Below are positions 62,559 to 64,000 of a stretch of 64,000 nt of DNA, piece by piece. The DNA comes from Paenibacillus crassostreae (GTDB taxonomy: Bacteria > Bacillota > Bacilli > Paenibacillales > Paenibacillaceae). The notes below the pieces were generated by a model. It searched no databases and had not been told where the DNA came from. It worked only from the letters and a program-made list of their open reading frames with translations. The stretch spans positions 3,658,001 to 3,722,000 of the forward strand of contig NZ_CP017770.1 of assembly GCF_001857945.1 (NCBI RefSeq), written 5' to 3'. The stretch's first letter is position 1; each line of letters starts with the position of its first letter. Position numbers and translations under genes: made by a program.

Positions 62559-62590
62559 TCAGAGACTTCCTGCGATGGAGGTCTCTTTTT
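62559..62590 (+). terminator. Terminator after the long Gfo/Idh gene
   Basis: AGAGACTTCC/GGAGGTCTCT hairpin with a G-U pair and a T5 run. Confidence 0.75.
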
Positions 62591-62725
62591 CATACATGAC
62601 TTCATTAGCCGACACATGTTATGTCGAATATATAGGCGAATTAGCCATTCAAAGCGATTAGTATATGGTAATAATTTAACATATGTTACAATATACGTGT
62701 TCAAATTGAACCTACGAGGTGTCAT

Positions 62726-62806
62726 ATGTCTGAGATAGAACATGGACGAGGGTATGTGTTCAAGGAGTTTCCGCAGTTCAAAAGTAAGCTTTGGGACGGT
62801 CATTGA
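62726..62806 (+). pseudogene. Degenerate tnpA (Y1 transposase) remnant
   Basis: A 26-codon frame with SD GAGGTG encodes MSEIEHGRGYV joined to FKEFPQFKSKLWDGH. The first block looks like the N-terminus of IS200/IS605 TnpA (EHGRGYVY) and the second like its interior (FPQ-K-K-LWGGHLWNPSY). The codon after GH is TGA where Leu is expected, and Trp-Asn follows in frame. The HUH and catalytic Tyr parts are gone. This reading is from memory of the family, not an alignment. Confidence 0.5.
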
Positions 62807-62841
62807 TGGAATACAATAAAATCAGAAAGTGAGGTGAAGCT

Positions 62842-63993
62842 ATGTTAGTCAAAAAAGCCTACAAGTTCCGAATCTATCCTACCAAAGCACAAGAAATGAT
62901 GATCGCTAAAACGATAGGATGCTCCAGATTTGTATTTAACTACTTCCTAAATAAGTGGAATGAATTATATAAAGAAACAGGTAAAGGTATGACATATGCT
63001 TCATGCTCCTCTGAACTCACGAGTCTAAAAAAAGAGATAGATTGGCTAAAGGAACCAGATAAGTTCTCTTTGCAAAATGCTTTAAGAAACTTAGATGATT
63101 CTTACAAGCGATTCTTTAAGAAGCAGAATGATGCTCCACGCTTTAAAAGCAAAAAGAATCCAATTCAATCCTATCAAACGAATTTTACTAACGGAAATAT
63201 AACGGTTGTAGAGAATAAAATCAAGCTACCAAAACTGGGACTTGTGAAATTTTCCAAATCGAGAGAAGTTGTAGGACGCATTCTAAATGCAACGATTAGA
63301 CGCCATCCTTCTGGCAAATTCTTTGTATCTATTCTAGTAGAAACAAATGTAGATCTACTTCCAAAGACAAACAAAAGGGTAGGAATAGATGTTGGGCTTA
63401 AGGACTTTGCTATTCTGTCTGATTGGAAAGTATTTGGTAATCCAAAATTCTTTCGTACACTAGAATATAAGATGGTAAAGGAACAGCGTATTCTTTCTAG
63501 AAGACAACAGCTGGCATTGAAACAAAAGCGTCCTCTGGTTGAAGCAAAGAACTACCAAAAACAAAAGTTGAAAGTTGCTCGGATTCACGAAAAAATAGCT
63601 AATGCTAGAGCAGACTACTTACATAAGATCTCTACTGAAATCATCAAAAACCACGATGTGATCGGTATTGAAAATTTGTCAATAAGTAATATGCTTAAAA
63701 ACGGTAATCTTGCCAAGGCAATCAGCGAAGTGTCATGGTCACAATTCAGAAGCATGCTTGAATACAAAGCAAAATGGTACGAAAAACAGGTTGTAGTTGT
63801 GGGTAAGAACTTTGCTAGTAGTCTGCTATGTTCAAGTTGCGGATATAAAAACAAAGACGTTAAGAGTCTTGCATTACGTGAATGGGATTGTCCGGAATGC
63901 GGAAGCCATCATGACAGAGATATTAACGCAAGCTTAAATCTTAGAAATGAAGCGATAAGACTTCTAACCGTAGGAATTACGGGGATAGCCTAA
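62842..63993 (+). CDS. tnpB: TnpB, RNA-guided nuclease of an IS200/IS605 element
   Basis: 383 residues. The N-terminal OrfB helix-turn-helix region ([13 protein letters not shown]) is followed by the split RuvC nuclease domain. Its catalytic residues are visible: D183 in [11 protein letters not shown]277 in GIENLS and D360 in [10 protein letters not shown] four-Cys zinc finger of the CSSCG...CPECG type lies between the last two. All motifs are intact, so it could be active. The expected omega RNA would overlap the 3' end and extend past the window edge. GAGGTGA precedes the ATG. Confidence 0.9.
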   Translation: MLVKKAYKFRIYPTKAQEMMIAKTIGCSRFVFNYFLNKWNELYKETGKGMTYASCSSELTSLKKEIDWLKEPDKFSLQNALRNLDDSYKRFFKKQNDAPRFKSKKNPIQSYQTNFTNGNITVVENKIKLPKLGLVKFSKSREVVGRILNATIRRHPSGKFFVSILVETNVDLLPKTNKRVGIDVGLKDFAILSDWKVFGNPKFFRTLEYKMVKEQRILSRRQQLALKQKRPLVEAKNYQKQKLKVARIHEKIANARADYLHKISTEIIKNHDVIGIENLSISNMLKNGNLAKAISEVSWSQFRSMLEYKAKWYEKQVVVVGKNFASSLLCSSCGYKNKDVKSLALREWDCPECGSHHDRDINASLNLRNEAIRLLTVGITGIA

Positions 63994-64000
63994 TCAATTA

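Larger units (their letters stand above)
62700..64000 (+). mobile_element. IS200/IS605-family element, right end beyond the window
   Basis: An intact tnpB follows a degraded tnpA. The left boundary is not defined; candidate left-end sequence lies between the terminator at 62590 and 62726. The right end is cut off by the window edge. Boundaries are therefore approximate. Confidence 0.6.

Noticed and set aside
1..64000. CRISPR arrays, tRNA or rRNA genes, prophage
   Set aside because: No regularly spaced direct repeats, no tRNA-like or rRNA signature sequence and no phage structural genes were seen on reading.

Overview
The window looks like chromosomal DNA of a low-G+C, endospore-forming Gram-positive bacterium, most likely Paenibacillus or a close relative. 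The reasons are strong AAGGAGG-type ribosome binding sites with many TTG and GTG starts, a CotF-type spore coat protein, a giant S-layer-anchored amylopullulanase, a CIRCE element, CcpA cre boxes, a PerR-type box, a DesKR-type thermosensor pair and many AraC and Gfo/Idh genes. I see no rRNA, tRNA, CRISPR array or prophage. Assignments come from reading protein motifs and DNA by eye; no database search was run.

Layout. 1-3.3 kb: large GH94 phosphorylase, possibly a 1,2-beta-oligoglucan phosphorylase. 3.3-5.1 kb: coiled-coil protein with a Fur-like box, universal stress protein, first beta/gamma-crystallin protein. 5.1-7.6 kb: a duplicated-domain lipoprotein resembling PplA plus ApbE flavin transferase, behind a perfect TGTGA-N6-TCACA Fnr box. 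7.7-11 kb: HEAT protein, CIRCE-controlled htpG, RluF-type pseudouridine synthase. 11-18.4 kb: 2365-residue amylopullulanase with a cre box. 18.4-21.5 kb: small conserved genes, ArAE-like membrane protein and CotF. 21.5-29 kb: six-gene minus-strand operon (MBL hydrolase, HAD, Fbp/Afu-type ABC transporter, HAD) divergent from a SorC-family regulator. 29-34.7 kb: aldo/keto reductase, MFS exporter, threonine synthase, methyltransferase. 34.7-37.3 kb: metallochaperone and an atypical P-type ATPase, each behind a TTGAT-N4-ATCAA site with identical promoter geometry. 37.4-45.8 kb: two AraC regulators, an aldo/keto reductase, asparaginase, and a Gfo/Idh-TIM barrel-Gfo/Idh-Gfo/Idh operon that resembles 3-keto-glycoside pathways. 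45.9-48.7 kb: membrane protein, SGNH hydrolase, small ORF, NlpC/P60 enzyme. 48.9-51.9 kb: des-desK-desR with a 28-bp operator-like palindrome. 52-58.3 kb: Gfo/Idh, second crystallin protein, MscL, Fur-box ferredoxin-NADP reductase and a MetNIQ-type transporter. 58.4-62.5 kb: PerR-type catalase, AraC and Gfo/Idh. 62.6-64 kb: an IS200/IS605-type element with intact tnpB and a wrecked tnpA.

Regulatory signals tie several modules together. The Fnr-type sites link the flavoprotein pair and the metal ATPase to oxygen or redox. Fur-like boxes suggest iron control of the reductase, the NlpA-type transporter and the coiled-coil gene. cre boxes put the glycan genes under carbon catabolite control. A family of about 60-100 bp palindromic repeats is scattered over five intergenic sites, one of which supplies the stop codon of an AraC gene.
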